Shown here piece after piece: positions 25,664-34,012 of a DNA stretch of 64,000 nucleotides. Each line of letters starts with the position of its first letter. Within the stretch, counting starts at the first letter, position 1. The stretch comes from an uncultured Thermomicrobia bacterium (GTDB taxonomy: Bacteria > Chloroflexota > Chloroflexia > Thermomicrobiales > JALYUS01), in NCBI GenBank assembly GCA_937968015.1, contig CALBSO010000085.1:51748-115747 (forward strand). Direction: 5' to 3'. Under the pieces are notes generated by a model. The model made no database searches, had not been told where the DNA came from, and saw nothing but the letters and a program-made list of their open reading frames with translations. The translations under genes were made by a program, and so were the position numbers.

Positions 25664-25677
25664 TCAGTCCTCAGTCC
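25664..25677. repeat. Inverted heptameric repeat (TCAGTCC)x2 at hpaD stop
   Basis: Two units of TCAGTCC, the reverse complement of GGACTGA. On the gene's strand the repeat begins in the hpaD TAG stop codon and is followed 67 nt later by its inverse. Confidence 0.8.
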
Positions 25678-26714
25678 TAATGAACATATGTCGGCGTGCC
25701 GCTCATCTGCGGCTCGTGCGTCGGGACGAATGCGCCGTCGGTGATGGACTGCACCCGCATCGCCTCCTCGAACCAGCAGCGGGGGACGTAATGGCCCCAG
25801 AGTGTTTGCCGACGCGGATCGTTCAAGGTCCAGCGGATTGGCTCGAAATCGGGATCCACGGTCAGGTAGTCGCTCGCGTACAGTTCGATCCGATTCCCGT
25901 CCGGATCGCGCACGTAAAGGAACAACGCATTGGCGATGCCGTGCCGCCCCGGCCCGCGCTCGATCGCCGCGCTCATATCCGCACCCGCCAGCACATCGCA
26001 GCAACGAAGGACGGCCATCGCATCAGGGAGCGACCACGCGCCGTGATGGACCCGCGGCCCAACGCCATTCATGACCGCAACATCATGCACCGAGCCTTTG
26101 CGATGCAGCCACGCCGCCCAAAGCCGTTCCGGGTTATCCTCCGTCCCGGTGTATTCCGAGCAGCGGAAACCAAGCGTGCGCATGTACCAATCCGTCAGCG
26201 CCTGACAATCCGGCACCTGGATGTTGAAGTGATCTATCCGCATGATGTGCGCGCCCCGGTAGAGATCGAACCGTTGCAACATCCGTTCGGCGGGGGCCAT
26301 TTCGGCGTAGAACTCAGTCGGGATACCGCCAGGGTCTTGAATGCGCAGCGCACGGCCCTGCCCTGCCTCCTCAGCCGGTTCAATCCAGCGGTGGAGCAAC
26401 CCTAGTCTCTCCGCCATCGCCGCCAGCGAATCAAGATCTTCGCTGGTCGCGACGCGATAGGCGAGGTGTGCGACGCCGGGTGCGTCGGCTTTCGTCAGGA
26501 CAAGCGAGTGATGGGATCGTTCTTCGAGGCCACGGAGATAGAGATGCCCGCTGTCGGATGCAGTTTCCACGAAGCCGAGCAGATCAACGTAGAATGCCCG
26601 CGCTCGCGCAAGGTCCGTGACGAGGAACTCGATATGCCCGGCGCGCACGACATTACCCACGGCCTGTTCCGTGCGCGCTCGCATGTCGAGCCGGGATGCC
26701 GCATCAATCGTCAC
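25677..26714 (-). CDS. hpaD: 3,4-dihydroxyphenylacetate 2,3-dioxygenase (extradiol, VOC fold)
   Basis: About 345 residues with two vicinal-oxygen-chelate modules: one starting VVRAGHIEFLVTDLARARAFY and the second HIMRIDHFNIQVPDCQALTDWY. Metal ligands are the His in IDHFN, the His in VHHGAW and the Glu in NRIELYASDY, the order of homoprotocatechuate 2,3-dioxygenases. GTG 26714 follows GGAGGG; GTG 26717 is equally possible. It opens the ring of the HpaBC product. A two-module length near 320-345 fits type I extradiol enzymes of Gram-positive-type hpa clusters. Confidence 0.93.
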   Translation of the reverse strand: MTIDAASRLDMRARTEQAVGNVVRAGHIEFLVTDLARARAFYVDLLGFVETASDSGHLYLRGLEERSHHSLVLTKADAPGVAHLAYRVATSEDLDSLAAMAERLGLLHRWIEPAEEAGQGRALRIQDPGGIPTEFYAEMAPAERMLQRFDLYRGAHIMRIDHFNIQVPDCQALTDWYMRTLGFRCSEYTGTEDNPERLWAAWLHRKGSVHDVAVMNGVGPRVHHGAWSLPDAMAVLRCCDVLAGADMSAAIERGPGRHGIANALFLYVRDPDGNRIELYASDYLTVDPDFEPIRWTLNDPRRQTLWGHYVPRCWFEEAMRVQSITDGAFVPTHEPQMSGTPTYVH

Positions 26715-26743
26715 CACGCCGCCCTCCTGGTAAGCCGGACAAA

Positions 26744-26786
26744 CCGATTGAACCGCCAAGACGCAGAGGACGCAACGATCGCAAAG
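26744..26786. repeat. GAACCGC-AAGACGC type repeat before hpaD
   Basis: On the plus strand TTGAACCGCCAAGACGC, AGAGGACGC, AACGATCGC, AAAGA. Same word family as 2713-2746 and 28418-28449. The rest of the 140-bp hpaE-hpaD spacer shows nothing. Confidence 0.6.
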
Positions 26787-26854
26787 ACATGGGGAGGTAC
26801 CGCTTCCTCACCGATTCCGCCGTTTCTTCGCGCATGTGAAACCTCTTCACCTCC

Positions 26855-28360
26855 TCAGTGCGTCGCGCCGAATTTGGGGATATGATGGTTGCCGAGCGCG
26901 ATGGCGATGTTTTTCATATCGCAGTAGAACTCCCACGAGTAGTGCCCGCCCTCGCGCCCAATGCCGCTCTCTTTCGCACCCCCGAATGGCGTGCGGAGAT
27001 CGCGGACATTCTGCGAGTTCACCCAGACCATGCCGCACTGAATGCCCTGCGCGACGCGGTTCGCTCTCGCGACATCGCGCGTCCAAACATATCCCGCGAG
27101 GCCATACTTGACGTCGCTGGCAATCCGCACTGCTTCTTCCTCGCCATCAAAGGGGATGACGACGAGGACGGGGCCGAAGACCTCTTCCTGCGCGATCCGC
27201 ATCCGGTTATCCACATCGGCGAAGAGCGTCGGCTGCATGTAGTTGCCCTGCTCCATGCCCGGCACACGCCCTCCGCCCGTGACCAGATTCGCTCCCTCAC
27301 GCTTGCCGATCTCGACATAGTCCAGCACGCTTGCCAGGTGATTCGGGTGGATCAGGGAGCCGATTTCGGTCTGCGTGTCCATCGGATCACCGACACGGAT
27401 GTTCTTGACACGCGCCGCGAGGTCCGCGACGAAGCGGTCGTAGATCGGCCGCTCGACGATGCAGCGCGAACTCGCGGTGCATCGCTCCCCGTTGAGCGAA
27501 TAGACACCGAAGACGGCCGCATCAAGAGCGCGATCGTAGTCAGCGTCCGCGAAGACGACGATCGGCGATTTACCGCCGAGTTCCATCGAGTACCGCTTCA
27601 TCGTCGCCGCACCCTCACGCATGATCGCCTTGCCCGTTACCGTCTCACCCGTGAAGGAGATCAGTTGCACATCCGGGCTTTTGACCATACCCATGCCGAT
27701 CGTCTCGCCCGCGCCGTAGACGAGGTTGAAAACGCCGTCCGGCACGCCCGCGTCGCGGATGCATTCCGCCAGTTTCTCGTTCGACAAGGGCGTCCACGAC
27801 GCGGGTTTGACGACACAGGTGCAGCCGCTCGCGAGACAGGGCGCGACCTTCCATGATGTGAGCATGAAGGGCAGATTCCATGGCGTGATCAGCCCCGCGA
27901 CACCAGCGGGACGCTGAATCGAGTAGTTGAGGTAGTCGGCGGAGTGATATGCCGCGCCGTCCATGTGGTTCGCCATTTCGGCGAAGAAGGAAAAGTTATC
28001 CGCCGCACGCGGGATCTGCGCGCCGCCCGTCTGCGCGATCGGCAGGCCGGTGTCCGTCGTCTCGATCCGCGCGATCTCCGGCGCACGCTCCGTGATCAGA
28101 TCGCCAACGTTACGGAGAATCCTCGCGCGTTCGGCGGGCTTCATCCGCGGCCACGGCCCCTCGTCGAACGCCGTGCGCGCGGCGCGGATTGCCCGGTCGA
28201 GGTCGGCCTGCGTGCCCTTCGTGATCCGGGCAATGACGGTGTTATCCGCCGGATTCAGCGTCTCGAATGTCTCATCCGCATCAGGAACGAACTGCCCGTC
28301 AATAAAATGCCCGACCGTGCGGATGCCCAATCCCTGCTGCGGTGCGACCGTCGTCGCCAT
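26855..28360 (-). CDS. hpaE: 5-carboxymethyl-2-hydroxymuconate semialdehyde dehydrogenase
   Basis: A 501-residue NAD(P)+-dependent aldehyde dehydrogenase. It shows ITPWNLPFMLTSWK, VVKPASWTPLS, the cofactor loop SFTGETVTGKAIM, the general base MELGGKSP (about residue 268) and the catalytic Cys in SLNGERCTASSR (about 302), then EEVFGPVLVVIPF. Substrate assignment to CHM semialdehyde rests on its place between hpaG and hpaD. ATG 28360 has AAAGGAGG eight bases ahead, a near-perfect SD; the frame start at 28402 is not used. Confidence 0.94.
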   Translation of the reverse strand: MATTVAPQQGLGIRTVGHFIDGQFVPDADETFETLNPADNTVIARITKGTQADLDRAIRAARTAFDEGPWPRMKPAERARILRNVGDLITERAPEIARIETTDTGLPIAQTGGAQIPRAADNFSFFAEMANHMDGAAYHSADYLNYSIQRPAGVAGLITPWNLPFMLTSWKVAPCLASGCTCVVKPASWTPLSNEKLAECIRDAGVPDGVFNLVYGAGETIGMGMVKSPDVQLISFTGETVTGKAIMREGAATMKRYSMELGGKSPIVVFADADYDRALDAAVFGVYSLNGERCTASSRCIVERPIYDRFVADLAARVKNIRVGDPMDTQTEIGSLIHPNHLASVLDYVEIGKREGANLVTGGGRVPGMEQGNYMQPTLFADVDNRMRIAQEEVFGPVLVVIPFDGEEEAVRIASDVKYGLAGYVWTRDVARANRVAQGIQCGMVWVNSQNVRDLRTPFGGAKESGIGREGGHYSWEFYCDMKNIAIALGNHHIPKFGATH

Positions 28361-28387
28361 GGACAGACCTCCTTTTGTCAAATCAAT

Positions 28388-28449
28388 TGAACCGCGCCTC
28401 ACCTATCTTTCCTCGTTCCCCTTTGCGTCCTTTGCGCCTTTGCGGTTCA
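28388..28449. repeat. Inverted GAACCGC pair in hpaG-hpaE spacer
   Basis: TGAACCGC at 28388-28395 faces GCGGTTCA at 28442-28449, which starts next to the hpaG TAA stop. Between them is a CTTTGCG-type direct repeat (28420-28444) with about 9-bp period. It is a potential hairpin before the hpaE SD. Confidence 0.7.
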
Positions 28450-29226
28450 TTAGTTTTCCGTATCTTCCGCCACGACCGGGTTTTCGAGCGCGCCGATGCC
28501 GTCTATCTCGACGCGGAGATGGTCACCGGGATGAATGGCGGAGATGCCTTTCGGCGTGCCGGTGAGTAGCACGTCATTCTCTTCGAGCGTCATGAATTCC
28601 GAGACGTATTCGATGATCGCCGGGATGGAATGGATGAAGAAGCGCGTATTGCCTTCTTGCCGTAACTCGCCATTGACGAAGGTGCGCACAGAGGTGTTCG
28701 ATGGGTCGCCGAATTCATCCGCCGTAACTATCCATGGGCCGAGCGGCCCAAAGGTATCGAAGCCTTTCGCCTTCACGGGCGGGCGATAGAAATTGTTGAC
28801 GAAATCGCGCACCGTCACGTCATTCGCGATGGTGTAACCCTTCACATAATCCATCGCGTCGCCCTGCCGAATTTTCCGACCGCTGCGGCCGAGGACGACA
28901 GCCAGTTCGCCCTCGTAATGCATGTATTGCGCGCCGTTCGGATAGACAATCGGCGCGCCGTTGCCGGTCAGCGAGGTGAGCGGCTTGAAGAAGAGCGCGG
29001 GCACGGCGGGTTTGGCGAGTTCGTCCGGCAAATCAACCTTGTTCAGTTCTGCCGCGTGGTCGGCGTAGTTGAGGGCGAGGCCGACGACTTTTGGTGGCAC
29101 GACCGGGGGCAGCCACGTCACCGCGTCCGGGGCGTGGACGCGTCCCTGTGTATCCACAGGGCGGCCATTGTCCGTGACCGTGCCGACGTGGATGCGACCC
29201 TCCACGACGAAGCGTGCAATTTTCAC
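28450..29226 (-). CDS. hpaG: Fumarylacetoacetate hydrolase-family isomerase/decarboxylase (HpaG-like)
   Basis: A 258-residue FAH-fold protein. It shows KVVGLALNYADHAAEL, PALFFKPLTSLTGNGAPI, the metal ligands HYEGELAVVLGR, KGYTIANDVTVRDF and LLTGTPKGISAIHPGD near the C-terminus. In the hpa pathway this fold does decarboxylation and isomerisation of 5-oxopent-3-ene-1,2,5-tricarboxylate. Only one FAH domain is present, whereas the E. coli HpaG is a two-domain fusion of about 430 residues, so it may do one step or act as a homodimer on both. GTG 29226 overlaps the stop of the DapA-like gene (GTGA). Confidence 0.92.
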   Translation of the reverse strand: MKIARFVVEGRIHVGTVTDNGRPVDTQGRVHAPDAVTWLPPVVPPKVVGLALNYADHAAELNKVDLPDELAKPAVPALFFKPLTSLTGNGAPIVYPNGAQYMHYEGELAVVLGRSGRKIRQGDAMDYVKGYTIANDVTVRDFVNNFYRPPVKAKGFDTFGPLGPWIVTADEFGDPSNTSVRTFVNGELRQEGNTRFFIHSIPAIIEYVSEFMTLEENDVLLTGTPKGISAIHPGDHLRVEIDGIGALENPVVAEDTEN

Positions 29227-30143
29227 GCGCGCACCGCCTTCGCGACGGGCGCGTTCGTGACGTCGCACTGCGCGAGCGCGGCGCGGATGCGCTCCTGATT
29301 CGCGGGCGACGGCTCGCAGAGGGGCAGGCGATAGTTTGGGGCGATCCAACCGAGTTCACCCATCGCCCATTTGAGCGGCCCGGGGTTGGTTTCGAGGAAA
29401 AGCGCCTCATTGATCGGCAGGAGACGGTAATGGAGGTCCATCGCCTCCTGCCATCGCCCCGCGACGACGAGATCGTAGAGCGCGGCAACTTCGCGCGGCA
29501 GAATATTCGCGGTCGCGCTGACGTGCCCCACGCCGCCGATCGCCAGCATCGGGTAGCAGAGCAGTTCGATGCCGCTGTAGACGAGGAAATCGCGCCCGCA
29601 GGTGTGGAGCACCTTGCTCGTATGCTCGAAGTCCTTATTGGATTCCTTGACGCCGATGATGTTTGGGCAGGCTTCGCGCAAACGCGCCATTGTCTCCGGG
29701 GCCATATTCGTTGCGGTGCGGCCGGGAATGTTGTAGATGATGATCGGCAGGTCTACCGACTGCGCCACGGCACGGAAATAGCGGAACAGCCCTTCCTGCG
29801 ACGGTCGGTTGTAGTAGGGTACGATCACCAGCGCGGCATGCACACCGAGGCGCGCGGCATACTTCGTCAGGTCAATCGTTTCGTCAATATTGTTCGTGCC
29901 GGTGGCGGGGACGAACGGCACCCGGCCGTCCACGGCGCTCTTGCCGAGGTCGAGCATGCGGCGGCGCTCGTCCAGTGAGAGCGCGCTCGGTTCGCCTGTT
30001 GTCCCGGTCACGGAGATGCCGTGGCTACCACTGGCGATCTGCCAATCAATCAGCCGTTCCAACATATCTTCGTCAATTCGCCCGTCGTTATCGAATGGCG
30101 TGATAATCGGGACGATTGAACCGCGGAGCCGGGAAACGTCCAT
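29223..30143 (-). CDS. DapA-family (dihydrodipicolinate synthase-type) aldolase in the hpa operon
   Basis: A 306-residue class I aldolase with a complete DHDPS-type active site: VTGTTGEPSAL, PYYNRPSQEG, IYNIPGRTATN (Tyr and Arg) and the Schiff-base lysine in IGVKESNKD. It could be the lysine-pathway enzyme 4-hydroxy-tetrahydrodipicolinate synthase, but as first gene of the ring-cleavage operon, coupled by GTGA to hpaG, it may instead be an aldolase/hydratase of the pathway, where a separate HpaH is missing. That reading is inference. AGGAGG lies seven bases before the ATG. Confidence 0.92.
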   Translation of the reverse strand: MDVSRLRGSIVPIITPFDNDGRIDEDMLERLIDWQIASGSHGISVTGTTGEPSALSLDERRRMLDLGKSAVDGRVPFVPATGTNNIDETIDLTKYAARLGVHAALVIVPYYNRPSQEGLFRYFRAVAQSVDLPIIIYNIPGRTATNMAPETMARLREACPNIIGVKESNKDFEHTSKVLHTCGRDFLVYSGIELLCYPMLAIGGVGHVSATANILPREVAALYDLVVAGRWQEAMDLHYRLLPINEALFLETNPGPLKWAMGELGWIAPNYRLPLCEPSPANQERIRAALAQCDVTNAPVAKAVRA

Positions 30144-30256
30144 TGTATGCCTCCTGTGAGAACCGGCGCGGAAGATGCCGTTAGGCTATCATAGCGGTAT
30201 CCCTATGTACAGATGATGATACGCGCATCGTTCCGTTGACACGGATGTGACAGAGA

Positions 30257-30283
30257 TTGCTGGCAAAGCCCGTGCGGTATATT
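30257..30283 (+). promoter_or_regulatory. Possible promoter of the Ca2+/H+ antiporter gene
   Basis: TTGCTG at 30257-30262 and TATATT at 30278-30283 with a 15-bp spacer, somewhat short. A TTGACA at 30236-30241 has no matching -10. The region is shared with the divergent hpa operon. Confidence 0.3.
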
Positions 30284-30339
30284 CGGGTCGTCCTTGATAG
30301 GATGAGAGTGGCGCTGGCCATTCGGAAGTATCGGGAGCA

Positions 30340-31437
30340 ATGTGGACGATGGGAATGAAGACGGAACGCCGAGAGACAGAGCCGCTCTCGGTAGCGACAA
30401 AGGCGATGCTCGGCCTGCTTCTGCTCGTTCCAGTCAGCATCGTACTCGCAATTGTGCATGCGGACGCGCAGGTAGTTTTCGTTGTCAGCGCGCTCTCGCT
30501 CATCCCGCTTGCGGGATTCCTCGGCCGTGCCACGGAAGAGACCGCGCTCTACACCGGGCCGCGTTTGGGTGGATTGCTGAATGCGACATTCGGGAACGCG
30601 GCGGAATTGATTATCACAATTGTCGCGTTGCGCGCTGGACTAACGACGACCGTCAAGGCGACGCTCGCCGGGAGTATCCTCGGCAATATGCTGTTTGTCC
30701 TCGGCGCGAGCATATTGCTTGGTGGTCTGAAGTTCGGCACGCAAACCTTCGACCGCACCGACGCGAGCGCGGCCTGCACGATGCTCGCGCTCGCCGTCAT
30801 TAGCCTGCTGATCCCCAGTTTCTTCCATCGTGGTACGGCGCCGCTGACAACAAGCCGACTGGAAGGGTTGAGCCTCGCCGTCGCGATCGTGCTTTTTGTG
30901 ATCTATATCCTCTACCTGATTTTCAGTTTCCGGCGCGGACCGGGCGGTGCGGGCGAGAGCCTTGAGGAAGACACGCCAAATTGGAGCCGAACGTTTGCCC
31001 TCGCCGTCCTGTTCGGCACGACGCTGGCGGTCGTCGTGATGAGCGAATTGCTCGTCCACGCCATCGAGCCGACGGTCCATGCCTGGGGTGTGAGCGAGTT
31101 CTTTGTTGGCATCATCATCATCCCGATTGTCGGCAATATCGCGGAGCATATCGTCGCGGTGCAGGTAGCGACGGAAAACAAGATGGACCTGTCGCTGAGT
31201 ATTTCGCTCGGCTCCAGTCTCCAGATCGCACTCTTCGTCGCGCCCGTGCTGGTCTTCGTCGCGGCGGCGATGGGCCAACCACTGACGCTGGAGTTCAACG
31301 TCTACGAACTCTTCGCGCTCGGCGGCGCGGTGGTGATCGCCGTACTCGTCACCATGGATGGCGAGAGCCACTGGCTGGAAGGCGCGCAACTCCTTGCCTT
31401 GTATCTGATGCTCTGCGTGGCATTCTTCTTCCTATAG
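30340..31437 (+). CDS. cax: Calcium/proton antiporter (CaCA superfamily, Cax type)
   Basis: A 365-residue membrane protein with about 11 hydrophobic segments. The two inverted alpha repeats are clear: GGLLNATFGNAAELIITIVAL near residue 75 and FVGIIIIPIVGNIAEHIVAVQ near 255, each with the essential acidic residue in GN-AE. An acidic connector (GAGESLEEDTPN) lies between the halves. It exports Ca2+ (or another divalent cation) against H+. GGGAG lies 2 nt before ATG 30340 and 11 nt before ATG 30349, so the start is one of these. Confidence 0.95.
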   Translation: MWTMGMKTERRETEPLSVATKAMLGLLLLVPVSIVLAIVHADAQVVFVVSALSLIPLAGFLGRATEETALYTGPRLGGLLNATFGNAAELIITIVALRAGLTTTVKATLAGSILGNMLFVLGASILLGGLKFGTQTFDRTDASAACTMLALAVISLLIPSFFHRGTAPLTTSRLEGLSLAVAIVLFVIYILYLIFSFRRGPGGAGESLEEDTPNWSRTFALAVLFGTTLAVVVMSELLVHAIEPTVHAWGVSEFFVGIIIIPIVGNIAEHIVAVQVATENKMDLSLSISLGSSLQIALFVAPVLVFVAAAMGQPLTLEFNVYELFALGGAVVIAVLVTMDGESHWLEGAQLLALYLMLCVAFFFL

Positions 31438-31473
31438 CGCTCCGAAGGCATTGTTTGGCATCAAGAAAAAGAG

Positions 31474-31553
31474 ATGAACGCCATGACGAACCCCCTGGTT
31501 ATCATCGTCACCGGACGACCGGGCGCCGGCAAGACCTCCCTCGGCCGCCTTGA
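31474..31553 (+). pseudogene. Truncated P-loop kinase start
   Basis: The frame begins MTNPLVIIVTGRPGAGKTSL, an excellent beta1-Walker A start of a small kinase or AAA ATPase, and continues GR. After about 27 codons the similarity stops, and the frame runs on only as the antisense of the methyltransferase gene. The rest of the kinase is absent, so this looks like the 5' remnant left by a deletion or rearrangement at about 31553. A weak SD (AAAAAGAG) precedes the ATG. Confidence 0.6.
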
Positions 31554-31575
31554 GTGCCGCGATATCCGCCATCGG

Positions 31576-32235
31576 TTACTCCCTTGCGTCGCCACGGCGC
31601 GGCTTGCGCGCCACAATCCAGAGAAATGTCGCCGGTCTGCCAAACTCCAGATCGGTCTCCGCGCGGGCACGCTCAATTATCAGCCCCGCCTCGCGCACCA
31701 TCCGTCCGTTCGTCTCCGCATCATAGCCGCTAAAGTACATCGGCGCACCGAGCCAGTCACCTTCGACCTCGCCTCCTGTGCCGCCGCTGCTGAACGACGC
31801 GACGAAGAGACCGCCCGGCCGGAGCCACGCCGCGATTTTCGCCAGCAATCCTGCGTGCTCATCCCGCGGGACATGCGTGATCGCGTAGAACGCGCACACG
31901 GCGTCGAAGGTCTCCAATGGCAACGAAAGCTCCGTCATATCCCCGGTAATGAAGGTCGCGTTCGGCACATGCTCTCGCGCCAACGCGACCTGACGCGGGG
32001 AGAGATCAATACCCGTCACGGCGAACCGGGCGGCGAGACGTTGTGTCGTTGGGATACCCGCACCGCAGCCCAGTTCGAGGATGGCCGCGCCAGCGGGCAG
32101 CGTATCGAGCAGCAGTTTCGTGTATCGCTCGCGTTCTTCAACGCGAACCGTCGCCGACCAGTCGAGGTATCGTTCGGCAATCACGTCATAGCCGCGCGCG
32201 ACAATTGCCTTCGGATCGTCGGTATTCGAGGTCAC
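31576..32235 (-). CDS. Class I SAM-dependent methyltransferase
   Basis: A 219-residue Rossmann-fold methyltransferase. Motif I is AAILELGCGAGIPTTQRLA, motif II FAVTGIDLSPRQVALA, and post-I FITGDMTELSLP, then FDAVCAFYAITHVPR and LRPGGLFVASFSSGG. The substrate is unknown; the GGTGGEVEGDWLGAPMYFSG segment is typical of small-molecule methyltransferases. The GTG start overlaps the stop of the thioesterase gene (GTGA), so they are coupled. Its 3' end abuts a truncated kinase fragment, suggesting a past rearrangement. Confidence 0.9.
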   Translation of the reverse strand: MTSNTDDPKAIVARGYDVIAERYLDWSATVRVEERERYTKLLLDTLPAGAAILELGCGAGIPTTQRLAARFAVTGIDLSPRQVALAREHVPNATFITGDMTELSLPLETFDAVCAFYAITHVPRDEHAGLLAKIAAWLRPGGLFVASFSSGGTGGEVEGDWLGAPMYFSGYDAETNGRMVREAGLIIERARAETDLEFGRPATFLWIVARKPRRGDARE

Positions 32236-32672
32236 ACGCGCTCCCAGCGTTCAAGCCGCGCGATCGCCTCGCGGAGGATGACAGGCACCGGCCGCTTCGC
32301 TCTTTGCGCGGGATCGAAGTTGACATAGATACCTGTCGCGCGGAAATAGGCATCGTGTTCGCCCTCTTTCCACATCTCGAAGACGAAGGTCAGGCTCGTC
32401 GTGCCAATCGCGGTGCAACGAACACCGATCTCCACCAGATCGTCGAGTTGAAATGGCCGCAGATAATCGAGTTCAAGATGCACCGTCGCGACATCGAAGA
32501 CATTTGCGTCCGCGAGGTCGTAGAGGTGCAGCCCGAGGCCCGTACGGAAATACTCGGTCTGGGCGATGTCCATGTACGAGAGGTAGCGCCCGTTATAGAC
32601 GATCCGTTGGCCGTCAATCTCATCGTACCGAACGCGGAGCGTATGAATGAAGTGGAAGTCCTCATGTGCCAT
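32232..32672 (-). CDS. Acyl-CoA thioesterase (4HBT/YbgC-like hotdog fold)
   Basis: A 146-residue single hotdog-domain protein. The signature RVRYDEIDGQRIVYNGRY with the catalytic Asp region, followed by YMDIAQTEYFR and LELDYLRPFQLDD, matches 4-hydroxybenzoyl-CoA thioesterase/YbgC relatives. It hydrolyses acyl-CoA thioesters, substrate unspecified. ATG 32672 has AAAGGG before it; the longer frame up to 32735 overlaps the promoter region of the divergent thiolase and is not used. Divergent placement next to the thiolase suggests acyl-CoA metabolism. Confidence 0.9.
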   Translation of the reverse strand: MAHEDFHFIHTLRVRYDEIDGQRIVYNGRYLSYMDIAQTEYFRTGLGLHLYDLADANVFDVATVHLELDYLRPFQLDDLVEIGVRCTAIGTTSLTFVFEMWKEGEHDAYFRATGIYVNFDPAQRAKRPVPVILREAIARLERWERV

Positions 32673-32768
32673 TCTTGCCCTTTCTCGCGCGATGTGCCGA
32701 TCTTCGAGCGACCAATGTACCAGAAGGCGGTACAATAGCAGGAAACCGTTCGGCTACGGAGGAACGAG

Positions 32769-33950
32769 ATGGAATCGGCAGTGATCGTCGCGGCGAAGCG
32801 AACCGCGATTGGCGCATTCGGCAAGGCGTTCAAAGAGATTCCGACGGCGACGCTCGGCGCGACGCCGGTACGCGCCGCGCTCGCGGCGTGCGGGATCGCC
32901 CCCGGTGATGTAGACGACGTCGTGATTGGCTGCGTCGGCCAGATCGGGCAGGACGCATATATCGCGCGGGCGGTCAGCCTCGGCGCGGGGCTGCCGATTG
33001 AGATCCCGGCGTATACCGTTAACCGACTCTGCGGCTCCGGCGCGCAAGCAATCGGCAGCGCGGCACAGGCGATCCTCGCGGGGGACGCGCGGATCGTCGT
33101 CGCGGGCGGCGTTGAGAAAATGAGCGGCTACCCGCTGCTTGCCGATGTCCGCTGGGGCACCCGGCTCGGTGATACGGCGCTCAAAGATGCCCTGACTCTC
33201 GCCCTGTCGGACCCGTTTTCGTGCCGCCACATGGGCACGACGGCGGAGAATATCGCCCGACGCGATGGGGTGAGCCGCGAAGATCAGGACGCGTTCAGCG
33301 TGCTCAGCCAGCACCGGGCGGCAGCCGCTGTCGAGGCCGGCCGCTTCGACGAGCAGATTGTCCCCGTCACCGTTCCCGGCCCGAAACGAACGACGGTGGA
33401 AGTGACGCGCGATGAGCATCCCCGCCCGGAAACGACCGCCGAAACGCTGGCGAAACTCTCGCCCGTCTTCGAGAAGGAGGGCAGTGTCACCGCCGGGAAC
33501 GCCGCAGGCATCAACGATGCGGGGAGCGCGACCGTGATGATGGCCGCCTCGGAGGCGGATGCGCGCGGGATCACGCCGCTTGCCCGTATCGTCGGCTGGG
33601 CGGTGGTCGGCGTCGAGCCGGAGTATATGGGTATTGGCCCGGTGCCCGCTGTGCGTAAAGTGCTTGCGAAGACAGACCTGACGCTGGAGGAGATCGCGCT
33701 CTTTGAACTGAATGAGGCATTCGCGGCGCAGTCGCTTGCCTGCATCCGCGAACTCGGGCTGGACATGGACAAGGTCAATGTCAATGGCGGCGCAATCGCC
33801 CTCGGCCACCCGATCGGCGCAACGGGGAACATCCTCGCCGTCAAACTGATCTACGAACTGCGGCGGCGTGGCGAGCGATACGGGATCGTCACCGCATGCA
33901 TCGGTGGCGGGCAAGGAATCGCGGTCATCCTGGAGAATCTTGCCGCATAG
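32769..33950 (+). CDS. Acetyl-CoA acetyltransferase (thiolase)
   Basis: A 393-residue thiolase. The nucleophilic Cys is at about 88 in NRLCGSGAQAIGS; ALGHPIGATGNIL (about 345) and the second active Cys in TACIGGGQG (about 377) complete the active site; FALNEAFAAQ-like LFELNEAFAAQ is also present. It condenses or cleaves acyl-CoA, either acetoacetyl-CoA formation or beta-oxidation. GGAGG lies before the ATG, and TACAAT at 32731-32736 could be its -10. A peptidase gene follows at 62 bp. Confidence 0.95.
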   Translation: MESAVIVAAKRTAIGAFGKAFKEIPTATLGATPVRAALAACGIAPGDVDDVVIGCVGQIGQDAYIARAVSLGAGLPIEIPAYTVNRLCGSGAQAIGSAAQAILAGDARIVVAGGVEKMSGYPLLADVRWGTRLGDTALKDALTLALSDPFSCRHMGTTAENIARRDGVSREDQDAFSVLSQHRAAAAVEAGRFDEQIVPVTVPGPKRTTVEVTRDEHPRPETTAETLAKLSPVFEKEGSVTAGNAAGINDAGSATVMMAASEADARGITPLARIVGWAVVGVEPEYMGIGPVPAVRKVLAKTDLTLEEIALFELNEAFAAQSLACIRELGLDMDKVNVNGGAIALGHPIGATGNILAVKLIYELRRRGERYGIVTACIGGGQGIAVILENLAA

Positions 33951-34012
33951 GCGGCAATGATTGGTTGGCAACGCGGCGTTCGTGGGGCGTCGCGATGAAA
34001 GGACGCACAATC

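Noticed and set aside
25569..25677. CRISPR-like or phage attachment repeats
   Set aside because: Units are 7 bp, contiguous and without spacers; no cas gene is present.
31474..32328. 284-codon frame starting with a Walker A
   Set aside because: Only the first ~27 codons look like protein; the remainder is antisense to the methyltransferase gene. Kept as a fragment.
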